Made by a program: the position numbers and the translations under genes. Of a stretch of 64,000 nt of DNA, positions 1-10,795 are shown piece by piece (within the stretch, counting starts at the first letter, position 1; each line of letters opens with the position of its first letter). The stretch spans positions 1 to 64,000 of the forward strand of contig JAQGDQ010000553.1 of NCBI GenBank assembly GCA_030141605.1, given 5' to 3'. The DNA is from Tubiluchus corallicola (lineage: Eukaryota; Priapulida; Priapulimorpha; Priapulimorphida; Tubiluchidae). Below the pieces are notes generated by a model. It saw only the letters and a program-made list of their open reading frames with translations. It did not search any database and was not told the origin of the DNA.

Positions 1-172
1 CTTGTAAATAAACCTAGGTTACGAGTGTACCCCCAACATGCAGAGCAGTTACACTGACAGGAAAAAATCAACAATACTCACAAGTACATTCCAGACAAAA
101 ATTACAGAAACGTTATAAAAAAACATAAAATAATCGATGTTGATTGTAACAATTGAATAAAGAGTTTAACTT

Positions 173-388
173 TCATTCAAAAATTTTGACTAAAGCCTGT
201 CTCCAATCTTCTATCTGAAATAGTAAGGATGTGATTTTTATGAGTCCGCTGTTTGGGTCTTGGCTTTTGTTGTGATCGTATAAGGCGCACAAGGCAATAA
301 AACATTGCTCACAAATTTGTTGTACAATATTAAAGTTTACTGTAAAAGGGTTCTGAGTCACACTTATAACAACACAGTAAAAATACAA
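173..388 (-). other. 71-codon ORF in left arm, unrecognised
   Basis: An open frame ends 8 bases before an AATAAA-like motif on the complementary strand. The product is identical to that of the ORF in the right arm (10408-10623). It contains a Cys-rich stretch (QQICEQCFIALCALY) and a C-terminus rich in Leu, Ile and Trp. No known domain was recognised. Identity between arms is expected from arm identity alone and does not prove coding. It could be the 3' exon of an element gene or a chance ORF. Confidence 0.25.
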
Positions 389-482
389 AGTTATTTAAGC
401 TAATTTGTGAGGGAGCATCGTATAGGAAAGCCAAATCCTCTCTTAAGGCTCTGTGCTCGCGTCTCTCCTTCCTGGCCTGGTG

Positions 483-483
<1 letters not shown>

Positions 484-514
<31 letters not shown>

Positions 515-516
515 GG

Positions 517-560
<44 letters not shown>
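484..560 (+). repeat. CAGA tetranucleotide array (left arm)
   Basis: About 19 copies of CAGA with a few interruptions (CAAA, GGGA, GGTA). The counterpart in the right arm is TCTG at about 10227-10311. The two copies differ slightly in length, which explains the offset in the arm alignment. Confidence 0.95.
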
Positions 561-629
561 GGTAGACAGGCAAACAAACACACGCAAAATTGTTTTGCTG
601 CTGCTAAATGTCGACTGACAAGTGCTACC

Positions 630-825
630 GCCTAAGTATCCACTGTCCAACTGTATGCTGCCCAAGTCGCCACTGCCCAAATGCCCACTGCCTAAATGTC
701 CTGCTGTCCAAATATTCACTGCCGAAGTGCCACTGCCAAACTGTTCACTTCCTAAGTGTCTATTGTCCAAGTCCAACTGTCCGCTTCCCAAGTGTCCACT
801 GCCCAAATATCTGCTGCCCAAGTGA
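630..825 (+). repeat. Degenerate 12-bp minisatellite (left arm)
   Basis: Roughly 16 diverged copies of a unit like CACTGCCCAAAT, with variants such as CTGTCCAAGTGT. The period is a multiple of three, so several frames stay open and give Leu/Pro/Cys- or Gly/Ser-rich pseudo-proteins that should not be called genes. Confidence 0.85.
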
Positions 826-1445
826 TCGTGGCTGGACTGCGAAATGAAGAGCTGGAAACCCGAAACTGGAATAACGACCTAATATACACTGCTGTGTCTA
901 TAATTCTAAAAAAGCAAACAAATAAAAATAAAAGCTAACATATATAAAGTAATAAGTTGCTGTGAAGCAATAATTAATTTACTTAATTTCCTGATTATTA
1001 GTTTTGTTCAGTTTCGCGTTAAATTAAGTAAATCAGTGGCGAATCGATTATTAGCGTAACTTTCTCGCCTTGTCAATCATCATCTGTGCTCGCGTGGCGC
1101 ATCGCAAACTATATAATTATGTCCGTCACATCATAATGACATGTAGTTTGGCCAAGGAGAGATTATAGCGCGCAGCATTCGAAAATTAATCCAAAACGTA
1201 GCGTAATGGCAAGACTTACACCAACGCGCAACGCTTTCTTGAACAGTGTCCTGATTAGTGTAACGATGTGTGTCGTGGACGAGTAGCAAGAGAAACTGTG
1301 GTGGTTTATTTACGAAACTCGCGCTAATTTTTTGTTTATTTTTTGCTCGTTATGTCTGTCTGGCTGGGAAGTTTGATGTTTCTTGTCACCTGTTCCATTT
1401 TAACGGTAAGAATCATCTATTAACCATTACTATACCACTGAACTA

Positions 1446-1655
1446 AGATAAGGTAAGGTAAGGTAAGGTAAGGTAGGGCAAAGCAAGGTAAGGTGAACAT
1501 AAGGCAAGGTAAGACAAGGTAAGGTAAGGTAAGGTAAGGTAAGGTAAGGTAAGGTAAGGTAAGGTAAGGTAAGGTAAGGTTTGGTAAGGTAAGGTAAGGT
1601 AAGGTAAGGAAGGTAAGGTAAGGTAAGGTAAGGTTTGGTAAGGTAAGGTAAGGCA
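1446..1655 (+). repeat. AAGGT pentanucleotide array
   Basis: About 40 units of AAGGT broken by variants (AAGGC, TTGGT, a GTGAACAT spacer). The same variant order appears in reverse complement at about 9160-9352. A short GGT array follows at 1661-1682. Confidence 0.95.
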
Positions 1656-2003
1656 AAACAAGGTGGTGGTGGTGGTGGTGGTAATAGTAGTGGTAGTGTT
1701 TTGGTACGACGTCAGACGAGTGGAGGACTGTCACTAGGTCGAAGCCATTAGCCTGGCAGCCACATCTGATGACCGATTAAGGCTTCCCTTAAACAAAATG
1801 CACCTGCTTAGAAATGAACCTGCTAGAAACAAACTAATACGCACCAATCAAGCTAATGCATATATAAGACGCTTAATAGATCTTATAAACCTATGTCATT
1901 ATACAATATAATTATTTATATATTATCAGGAAGCTTAATCGCAGTATTGGTTAATAAAGCAGCTGCGACTGAAATTGTATACGCGACTCAGGTTAGGTAT
2001 ACA

Positions 2004-2005
2004 GC

Positions 2006-2048
<43 letters not shown>

Positions 2049-2101
2049 GCAGCAGCAGCAGCAGCAGCAACAAAAACAATAACAACAGTAACAACAACAA
2101 C
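2004..2101 (+). repeat. CAA/CAG trinucleotide array
   Basis: About 16 CAA units, then 7 CAG/CAA units, then an imperfect CAA run. It lies inside the inverted-repeat element and has no counterpart on the right side. Imperfect ACG/ACA-rich sequence continues near 2240-2300. Confidence 0.95.
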
Positions 2102-2329
2102 TTAATTTATGTATCATCTGAAAATTAAATAGTTTTTAGCGTAGCAGCAGAGCTTTGAGGGTTAATCTTTGAGATTAACAAAAGTAGCTGAGGCTGAAAT
2201 TATGTCGCGGCCGGTGAGCGACTTCACTAGTACGATAACGGCCACGGCCACTGCGGTGGCGACGACAGTGACAACAACGACGACAACGACTAGTACTACT
2301 GCTTTCTTCCTTGCTTTCTTCTTTCTTCA

Positions 2330-4080
2330 ATCATTGACGTGTTATTAAAAGTATTTTGTGAATTTATTCTGTGACAAACATAATTGGTAAGAATACAACA
2401 TGATTTGTGAAAATTGTAATTAATAATTCTTTAGCTGTTACCATTTCCGTTGCACACAAGACTAACACGCAGTCGATCAGGTGACAAGTCTTGCGTGTGA
2501 GTAATTAGTTCTACGAAATCCCCGAGCAATTCTGGAACTATTTGTTTAATGTTGCTTTTTGAGGCTTAGAGCTTACTTCATGCACCACAGAATTTGCTAC
2601 GGTCAAACCTCTTTGCACCACCTGCTTTGGGACCGCAAAAAGGTTGATATTAAGCGAATTTGGCTTTATAACGACGTACATTAATGCATTCATGTCTATG
2701 CAAATACAGACATTTTGTTGAATAAAAAATATGGGCGCTAGGCGAGGTTGGCATTATGGGGGGAGCGTAATAAAGAGATTTAACTTATGGTTATATCAAT
2801 ATTATGGTTTAATGGAAACTGAGCTTGTGTTTTAGGCCAATCTAGCCTAGGTCTAGGAGGTGTTCATCGTGTGCAGTATCTTCTACATTCAATGCATGTC
2901 ACTGGGTGGGTGACTAAACTACACAGTGAACGTGAAAACGTCTGGAAACACTACAATAATTATTACTTTTGCAAACAGGTTTATTAGTTGGCTTAGAAAC
3001 AAAAGGTTAGGAGAGACTATTTTATATGAAAACGCGGTAACTTCTATTATTAAATAATTTTAGCAGACAGCTAGACAGCTTCATGTAGAATCCACTGCTA
3101 AATTAGAGGAGGAATAATAAGCTGATGTCGTGTAAATCTGTCTGGAACCATATTTTTAATAGAGTAATTTATAATATTACTAGTTTTGTTAACGTCTTAT
3201 CACTGTTGGGTGACTGATATTGGTGGTCTGACACGATAACCTAATGGTTTTTCGTAAACCCGTCGCTATGCAGGCCACAGCAACAATTGTATATTTCGCT
3301 TTTGTATCTATAACAGACAAATAAATTAAATTTGAATTTGACTGCTTGTATTATTGTGGTTGAGCGGTGGTTCTGTTTTCAGTTAATGAAGAGACATACA
3401 CGCAACAACAGGTTAAGCAAAGGTAAAATATTATGCAGATGTTCTTTTCCCCGAATTGCTTAACAATGAAATACGGAAAGTCGGAACTAGGGATTCCTGA
3501 TAAATAAACAATAATTGACGACTACGTCACATTTCATTAATTCCCACTAAAACATTAAATTTTCTTAAATTAAGAAACATGACACCTCATTTTTGATTAG
3601 TTAAAAACTCACTATAGATAATTTAACTGTTAGCCTAACCCGAAAAGCTTTACGTAATTTATATTTTTATGTTATGATAATAGGCCTCAAATCATGCAGC
3701 TTCATACTGATAATTGGGTTACATTATAATACTGTGTTTATACTTGCGTGCAGTAGGCTAATCACCTAAACAAATACAGTCACGTCAGCGTCACGCCTGA
3801 ATTACATATATTATCTGTTTCTTGAAATCATAATAGCGTATTGTTTCACCCATATAATTCGTATCATTTACATGTGATTTGGGCATAATATAATCGTCAA
3901 TATTGTGTACTGATAACTAAGTATATTGGTTTTTTGTAGTCAACCTTCATTACAATTGACGAAGTTAAATTAATGGAAAAAAATTATTTTTCACATCCGA
4001 TCCCATTTTGAAATACCATAAAAAGTATACACTTTAAGACCTATAATAATGCCAAAGCGTTTCCGGCAATTAAATAATAG
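2330..4080. other. Element interior without recognisable gene
   Basis: AT-rich sequence with stops in all frames. Near 3270-3340 a stretch ending in AATAAATTAAATTTGAATTTG looks like an old LINE 3' end on the plus strand. Nothing else is supported. Confidence 0.4.
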
Positions 4081-4125
4081 GTTAAAAACTTAACTAACGG
4101 CTGTCGAGCTCACTTAGTGATGACA

Positions 4126-5089
4126 TTACAACTGAGCATAACTTTCAACAGCACAGACATTTCGTGAGTGAATAGGGAATAGAACTGGTTTTTTAGACCC
4201 CTGTCTGCCAATCTGTTTACAATTATGCGGACCTGCAGCATTAAATTTGTTTACGTGTCGTTTTTGACCAGATTTCACTGTCCATCGCTTTTTGTCATGA
4301 TTCAAACACAAAGTCCTTTGGTCAGTCGATTCCTCGTTTCCTCAAATGAAGTCCATCAATGGCCATTAAATACACTATTACAAAGCGTTATTTACAAAGC
4401 TTTTAGCCACTTCACAAACACTCACATCCTTTTGACTTGATAACTTCGCAATTAAATTAACATTAAATGCATCAATAACTTTATTTACAAACGTCATTTG
4501 ATCTAGGATTGGGTAGCATGTTTTCTGTCAAGCGTAGAATGTCGCATACAAAAACATTACTGACAGGAAACTGAATTCTCATTTTACTTATGCATGAATT
4601 AACCTGTCTTATCATTGCTCTTACATTATTTTCAATTAAGACATCATTAGATGAATTCGCTTTTTGTAAGACATCGTTAACACCACTGGGCATTACAATT
4701 TTGGTAACTGTTTGATCTATATAATTATCAAGCAAGTTCATATCAAGTTCGCTAATTGTGAGTCCTTTATAGGAATGAATCTGTGCATATTTACCTATCA
4801 TGTTGGGTTTCATGTGTACTGTTTTAGAATCGCATTTAATAAGCGTATTTGTTGTATCTCTTAAAGTCTTATTGATGCTCCTTTTTGTCCTTGTTTCTGT
4901 TGCCTTTTCGTTGTTTACATCTGGTTTATTCATGGCACCGACGCTATCGGGAGAAGGACGGGTAATACTGAGTCTACAAGCGTTGTTGTTTGCAATCACT
5001 ATTTGTTCTTGGTGTTTGTTTTCCCTCAATGTTGTAGAGATTTTATTCAGTTGGAACAAAAGGCGACTTAGCTGATATGTGATACACAC
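4126..5089 (-). pseudogene. Decayed SGNH/GDSL-hydrolase-like gene
   Basis: The longest frame (5089 down to 4481, about 200 codons) shows the SGNH family blocks in order. A block-I-like CDSKT carries the nucleophile-type Ser. A block-III-like PSGVNDV carries the G-x-N-D signature. After a stop near 4483, two other frames carry VNKVIDAFNVNLIAKL (about 4440-4480) and then MAIDGLHLRKRGID (about 4335-4375), which matches block V with its Asp and His. The catalytic Ser, Asp and His are therefore all visible but spread over three frames, so the gene is broken. The N-terminal 40 residues look like a short coiled coil. SGNH domains are known accessory domains of some animal retrotransposons, so a mobile-element origin is likely. 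Whether it belongs to the inverted-repeat element or to a separate insertion is open. Confidence 0.6.
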
Positions 5090-5182
5090 TGATTACCTCA
5101 AAAAAGAATGCCGTTCTTGTTCACGCAAAAATGACGTGCAACAAATTATTAATTCCTTGATAGCATCTACTTTCTTTCTACA

Positions 5183-6209
5183 TCTCAAGTTTCAAGTTTC
5201 AAGTTTATTTTTTCTGAATATGAACTTACACTGAGTTTGTGAGAAAAATGCATATGAACGCGGCAAATTACTAATGCTTACTAATAAGCTTGTTTACAGT
5301 TTTTAAACTGAGGAGAACTTGGCATGGCGATACTCTGCCGTACTTCACCAAGAAAAAAGAAAAAACGAAAGCCAAAAAAGTCAGAGATAAAAAAGGAAGG
5401 AAAAGAGGGATGGTAATAGAAAGGCAACGGATAATCGATCTGTTAAGTAAATGTTACACTAACAAAGATGCACTAAATAGCTAAAAGAATTTCCAGTTAT
5501 AAATGCGAAGCAATTGGCTACACTACGTTCCATTCAAATCGCATACGTAGCAGTTTGTCAGCTGACATATATTGGTATACATGTTAATACAAAGCAGCTC
5601 ACAGTATTTTTTTATTAGCCTGATGGCTATGAGTAATAGCCTTGTCAGCAACACACCTTGGTATATCGCTAACGATGCTATAAATTACATGTTTTAATGA
5701 ACGCTTAGCAAAAATGAACGCTCAGCAAAAACATCAAACATCAAAAGCTTAGAAGTCAACGTCAGCCAGTATGGATGTATGTTTATTTGAATATCTATCC
5801 ATGCAATATCTCAAACAGATTATCTTGTATTGGGGAATATATCTAAACTCAAATATTTAAAGTCAAATCAATTAGATAGAGATGATTGTAAATTCAAGTT
5901 CCAAAAGTAGTTAAATTAGGGGCATTTACGGCCTCAGATGGCAAAAAACTGTACAGACGTACAATGAGTCAAACTTGATCCTTTGCCAGTTTTAAGTTGT
6001 GTCCACTAAGCCTTGTACCGCTGGACAATACAAAAAGACGTCATAATCAATAAGCCACTGGTAAGTAAGAATCAAGTCAGCTCGTTGACGCCTAAAATGA
6101 ACAAAGGCTGAAAAGACAGCATAAAAAGCCGCTCATTATAACTAAATTGGAATAATCCATAAGCTAAGCGAGTGGCGTGACGCTGGACATTTTGCAAAAG
6201 ATCTATAAT

Positions 6210-6254
<45 letters not shown>

Positions 6255-7020
6255 AATAATAATAATAATAAACGCTTTATTTTACAAACGAGATTTTCGT
6301 CAATATATCGTTGCTAATGAGGCGACCAAACTTGACAGACGTACTCAAGTTTTGAGCGAATTAGAGACCGATATATAAGTGGGAATAACTGTCTCTCTAA
6401 CAGACCAAAAGAGCGTCGTATTAAGCATGGCTGCGTGAGTGTCTGATGCAGGTTTTTGACAATGCCCCGAAGATTTAGCATCAGATGAAGTAAAACAGAT
6501 TAGCAGAAGTGATCGTTAAATCCAACTTATTTTGAGATACCATATGTCATCAACCAGAGACGAGCCAAATCAACTAGTAGAATTTAGGTGGTCCTGTAAA
6601 TCAAAAGCACTGGCCTCCACTCCAGGCAAAGTCCCTTAGCCATAAAGATATAGTTTATATATTAGCTTTTGACGTGATGAGGAAGGCCTTTCAAAAGTCT
6701 AAGAATACAGCATCAACAGGCAGTCCATTATCTAGATGCTGGTCAGCTCATTCATGAAGTCAAGGAGTTGAAGTGTTGCCGATCTTTTACTGCTAAAGTC
6801 CTATTGTGATGGAAAGATAAGATTATTGGCATTGGCAAAATCCGTAATGTCTGTTTTGATAGCGGTTTCCATGACCTTGCAACAGGAAAAGCTCAAAATT
6901 ATTAGCCTGAAATTTCATGGTTAAGGAACGTTTTTGTGAATAGGACATACACTTGCTAGTGACCAATCAGCAGGAAGAACAGACTATTGAAATGACTTAA
7001 TGAGAGTGGCTCAGCGAGCG
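5183..7020 (-). mobile_element. 5'-truncated CR1/L2-like LINE, decayed
   Basis: On the minus strand the typical order of a non-LTR reverse transcriptase is readable across frameshifts and stops. LPADWSLASVCPIHK lies near 6950-6990. CKVMETAIKTD and SKRSATLQLLDFMNEL follow. The segment DNGLPVDAVFLDF precedes a stop at the site of the usual FSKAFD (about 6690-6740). Then come LIRSKLEYVCQVWSPH (about 6300-6365), NVQRHATRLAYGLFQFSYNE (about 6120-6190) and the ORF end near 5890. A roughly 700-bp 3' region ends at a short CTTGAAA tandem tail at 5183-5204. Length and truncation fit a dead-on-arrival LINE copy. A CAA/TAA microsatellite (6209-6271) interrupts it. Finger-palm-thumb spacing is as in CR1/L2/Jockey. 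The exact clade needs a tree. Confidence 0.85.
6209..6271 (+). repeat. CAA/TAA microsatellite inside the LINE
   Basis: About 15 CAA units followed by 6 AAT units. It interrupts the reverse-transcriptase C-terminal coding region of the antisense LINE, so it arose or inserted after that LINE. Confidence 0.95.
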
Positions 7021-7459
7021 CAAAAAATAGTATTTAGAAAGTTAGAAAGAACAACGTTTGAAATGGCGTCCAGGTGAGGAACCAACTTTGAAATTCCGCA
7101 AAATATACCCAATCCTTTTTGGCGAAAAGTCAACCTTTAGTTCAGCATTCGTATACGCAGGGCTGGACTACGAGTTTTTGGAGCCGAAAAAGTTAAAATC
7201 CCCGTTGACGAAACGTTTCAGAAATTTGTCATTAATTAACTCAAATTTATTTTTATGCCCAACTATAATAACGTAATAACGTAATGTACAACCCACTTGC
7301 GCTAATTAAACTCATTAACGTAAGTTAATTATGTGCTTCTTCATGAGGCGCAAATTTGGGGAATGGCTTATATAAACAATTAAGAAGAGCATATATTTAA
7401 ATAACTATTTAAGAGAATTACGATAAACAGTGTATGTGTGCATCAGTACAATATAAAAA

Positions 7460-8100
7460 TCCTACCTACATAAACAAAATGTTTGAAATGCGAAACTCAA
7501 ACTACTCCTTGAGGAGACCTAATTCTAAAAATTCCATTCGTAAAGAACTACCAAATACGGTTTGACTCATCTCAGTATGAAGGATGAAAAGCGTGGAATG
7601 ACTTAAAAAATGATGCAAGGAATTACTGCACCGTTAATATCTTTGTAAATAAACTGAAAAGCGAGTGATTTATTTTTGCCTTCCATGTGCTGATTTGAAA
7701 TGAATTACTTACTCCACTAAGTAATTCTGTCATTTTTCTTCTAAAATTCTATAGTTTTACTTGTAGTAATTCTGTAATTTTTTTTCTGTTTTATCATTAT
7801 CCGTTTTAATCGTACGTTACTTGTGCTTGAATAAATTAAATGATCATTTTAGACTCAACTCAGTACTTTTACACACTAATTATGCATATTCAAATTGTAA
7901 CTAGGACTAGACACCTGTCATGTTATTGCCACTGTAAGCTTTTACTTGTTTTTATATAATTTTTATAATAATTGTTGTAATTTTAGCCATTTTAGTCGGT
8001 GATAATAGTTCCTGTATGAACTAATGTTTTATGTACCTCAAAATCGACTTTAAATAAACTACTGACTTACTTACTTACTCACTCACTCACTTACTCGCGT
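7460..8100 (+). mobile_element. LINE 3' end (sense), C-terminal coding remnant and tail
   Basis: Plus-strand fragments with one frameshift read NYSLRRPNSKNSIRKEL, then KAWNDLKNDARNYCTVN and NKLKSE plus stop near 7667. This is the usual C-terminus of CR1/L2-type ORF2 (the W-N-x-L-P region). About 390 bp of AT-rich 3' sequence follows and ends in AAATAAACTACTGACTTAC with a TTAC/TCAC tandem tail at about 8067-8097. The upstream boundary is unclear. The 72-codon frame at 7058-7276 is not recognisable. Confidence 0.7.
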
Positions 8101-8445
8101 CTGTGCGTAGTTTTTCTTGAATATTCTTTTATTCTTAAGGTAACTTGTAATGCATTTTGTGCATAATTTTAGAATTGTTGAGCAGTCAAATTCAATGTTT
8201 TAAAGTGTAATTTCCAGTAAAAGCTGGCATTAATGGCAGAATAATCCAAAACGATTTATTTAACATGACATTTGGGAAATATGACCATGGTCATGGAATT
8301 ACGTAAGAGGCTTTTCCTAAACGTCGTGTTAGAGAAATGGTTTTGAATTTTATGAATAATGAGTAAGGAGTGAACATGTTTATGTATATAGGGCATGTAA
8401 TGTGTTTTACTCCTCTGCTTAGCTTAACTTAGCTTAGTTTTGCCT

Positions 8446-9352
8446 TACCTTACCTTACCTTACCTTACCTTACCTTACCTTACCTTACCTTACCTTACCT
8501 TACCTTACCTTACCTTACCTTACCTTACCTTAGGTTACCGTACTTTAGGTTCACCTTACCTTGCCTTGCCTTGCCTTACCTTACCTTACCTTGCCTTGCC
8601 TTACCGTACCTTATCTTATCTTATCTTATCTTATCTTATCTTATCTTATCTTATCTTATCTTATCTTATCTTATCTTATCTTATCTTATCTTATCTTATC
8701 TTATCTTATCTTATCTTATCTTATCTTATCTTATCTTATCTTATCTTATCTTATCTTATCTTATCTTATCTTATCTTATCTTATCTTATCTTATCTTATC
8801 TTATCTTATCTTATCTTATCTTATCTTATCTTATCTTATCTTATCTTATCTTATCTTATCTTACCTTACCTTACCTTACCTTACCTTAGCTTAGCTTACC
8901 TTACTTTACGTTCACATTACCTTACCTTACCTTACCTTACCTTACCTTGCCTTACCTTACCTTACCTTACTTTGCCTTACCTTACCTGATCTTATCTTAC
9001 CTTACCTTCCTTACCTTACTTTACTTTACCTTACCTTACCTTACCTTACCTTACCTTACCTTACCTTACCTTACCTTGTCTTACCTTGCCTTATGTTCAC
9101 CCTACCTTGTTTTGCCTTACCTTACCTTACCCTACCTGATCTTATCTTACCTTACCTTCCTTACCTTACTTTACCTTACCTTACCAAACCTTACCTTACC
9201 TTACCTTACCTTACCTTACCTTACCTTACCTTACCTTACCTTACCTTACCTTACCTTATTACCTTACCTTACCTTGTCTTACCTTGCCTTATGTTCACCT
9301 TACCTTGCTTTGCCCTACCTTACCTTACCTTACCTTACCTTATCTTAGTTCA
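8446..9352 (+). repeat. TTACC pentanucleotide arrays with higher-order units
   Basis: About 900 bp of nearly uninterrupted TTACC/TTGCC/TTATC units. Landmarks containing TTCAC recur near 8550, 8910, 9095 and 9296, so the last part is organised in units of roughly 190-200 bp. The last unit corresponds to the left-arm array at 1446-1655, making the right array about four times longer than the left. Confidence 0.93.
8608..8862 (+). repeat. Homogeneous TTATC array
   Basis: About 50 perfect copies of TTATC with no visible error, embedded in the TTACC array and absent from the left arm. The uniformity indicates recent expansion of one variant unit. Confidence 0.97.
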
Positions 9353-9969
9353 GTGGTATAGTAATGGTTAATAGATGATTCTTACCGTTAAAATGGAACA
9401 GGTGACAAGAAACATCAAACTTCCCAGCCAGACAGACATAACGAGCAAAAAATAAACAAAAAATTAGCGCGAGTTTCGTAAATAAACCACCACAGTTTCT
9501 CTTGCTACTCGTCCACGACACACATCGTTACACTAATCAGGACACTGTTCAAGAAAGCGTTGCGCGTTGGTGTAAGTCTTGTCATTACGCTACGTTTTGG
9601 ATTAATTTTCGAATGCTGCGCGCTATAATCTCTCCTTGGCCAAACTACATGTCATTATGATGTGACGGACATAATTATATAGTTTGCGATGCGCCACGCG
9701 AGCACAGATGATTGACAAGGCGAGAAAGTTACGCTAGTAATCGATTTGCCACTGATTTACTTAATTTAACGCGAAACTGAACAAAACTAATAATCAGTAA
9801 ATTAAGTAAATTAATTATTGCTTCACAGCAACTTATTACTTTATATATGTTAGCTTTTAAAAAAATTTGTTTGCTTTTTTAGAATTATAGACACAGCAGT
9901 GTATATTAGGTCGTTATTCCAGTTTCCGGTTTCCAGCTCTTCATTTCGCAGTCCAGCCACGATCACTTG

Positions 9970-10165
9970 GGCAGCAGATATTTGGGCAGTGGACACTTGG
10001 GAAGCGGACAGTTGGACTTGGACAATAGACACTTAGGAAGTGAACAGTTTGGCAGTGGCACTTCGGCAGTGAATATTTGGACAGCAGGACATTTAGGCAG
10101 TGGGCATTTGGGCAGTGGCGACTTGGGCAGCATACAGTTGGACAGTGGATACTTAGGCGGTAGCA
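9970..10165 (-). repeat. Degenerate 12-bp minisatellite (right arm)
   Basis: Mirror of the block at 630-825, unit like GGCAGTGGACACTTGGG with drift. The order of variant units is kept between arms, so the two blocks share one origin rather than having expanded independently. Confidence 0.85.
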
Positions 10166-10226
10166 CTTGTCAGTCGACATTTAGCAGCAGCAAAACAATT
10201 TTGCGTGTGTTTGTTTGCCTGTCTAC

Positions 10227-10227
10227 C

Positions 10228-10279
<52 letters not shown>

Positions 10280-10281
10280 CC

Positions 10282-10311
<30 letters not shown>
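10227..10311 (+). repeat. TCTG tetranucleotide array (right arm)
   Basis: Reverse complement of the CAGA array at 484-560, with the same internal interruptions in mirrored order and a slightly different copy number. Confidence 0.95.
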
Positions 10312-10313
<2 letters not shown>

Positions 10314-10407
10314 CACCAGGCCAGGAAGGAGAGACGCGAGCACAGAGCCTTAAGAGAGGATTTGGCTTTCCTATACGATGCTCCCTCACAAATTAGCTTA
10401 AATAACT

Positions 10408-10623
10408 TTGTATTTTTACTGTGTTGTTATAAGTGTGACTCAGAACCCTTTTACAGTAAACTTTAATATTGTACAACAAATTTGTGAGCAATGTTTTATT
10501 GCCTTGTGCGCCTTATACGATCACAACAAAAGCCAAGACCCAAACAGCGGACTCATAAAAATCACATCCTTACTATTTCAGATAGAAGATTGGAGACAGG
10601 CTTTAGTCAAAATTTTTGAATGA
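10408..10623 (+). other. 71-codon ORF in right arm, unrecognised
   Basis: Mirror copy of the ORF at 173-388 with the same predicted product. It ends with TGA at 10621-10623, followed by ordinary AT-rich sequence. No recognised domain and no splice evidence. Confidence 0.25.
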
Positions 10624-10795
10624 AAGTTAAACTCTTTATTCAATTGTTACAATCAACATCGATTATTTTATGTTTTTTTATAACGTTTCTGTAATTTTTG
10701 TCTGGAATGTACTTGTGAGTATTGTTGATTTTTTCCTGTCAGTGTAACTGCTCTGCATGTTGGGGGTACACTCGTAACCTAGGTTTATTTACAAG

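Larger units (their letters stand above)
1..1440 (+). repeat. Left arm of the inverted repeat
   Basis: Reverse complement of about 9355-10795. From the outside inward it contains a 71-codon ORF (complement), a CAGA array, a degenerate 12-bp minisatellite and about 500 bp of non-repetitive sequence, and it merges into an AGGTA array. Differences from the right arm are few, for example near 859, 925-935, 1096 and 1210. Confidence 0.88.
1..10795. mobile_element. Large inverted-repeat (foldback-like) element
   Basis: The first bases of the window are the reverse complement of the bases ending at 10795. The match continues inward about 1.44 kb on each side with only scattered substitutions and a small offset from repeat-length differences. 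The enclosed 7.9 kb is not symmetric. It holds a decayed SGNH-hydrolase-like gene (-), a truncated LINE (-), a LINE 3' end (+) and TTACC/TTATC arrays. No transposase, integrase, DNA polymerase B or capsid-type gene was recognised. Long arms made of short tandem repeats resemble foldback elements, but that assignment is inference. The left arm begins at base 1, so its outer edge may lie outside the window and the target-site duplication cannot be read. A segmental inverted duplication or an assembly artefact are the alternatives. Confidence 0.65.
9355..10795 (-). repeat. Right arm of the inverted repeat
   Basis: Mirror copy of 1-1440. Its outer end is fixed by the alignment at 10795, after which the sequence (starting TAATGC) is flanking DNA. 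Its inner end runs into the TTACC arrays. Confidence 0.88.

Noticed and set aside
330-821. Long Gly/Ser/Leu-rich and Cys/Leu-rich frames in both arms
   Set aside because: They run through the 12-bp and 4-bp tandem repeats, are open in several frames at once, and are artefacts of repeat period.
5290-5484. Lys/Arg-rich 64-codon ORF
   Set aside because: Lies antisense within the 3' region of the decayed LINE and has no recognisable family. Likely chance.
8440-9371. YLTLP/YLILS repeat proteins
   Set aside because: Products of TTACC/TTATC pentamer arrays. All three frames are open and no independent coding evidence exists.
1-10795. Polinton/Maverick or virus-like element
   Set aside because: Long terminal inverted repeats fit superficially, but no DNA polymerase B, integrase, protease or capsid-type frame was seen.
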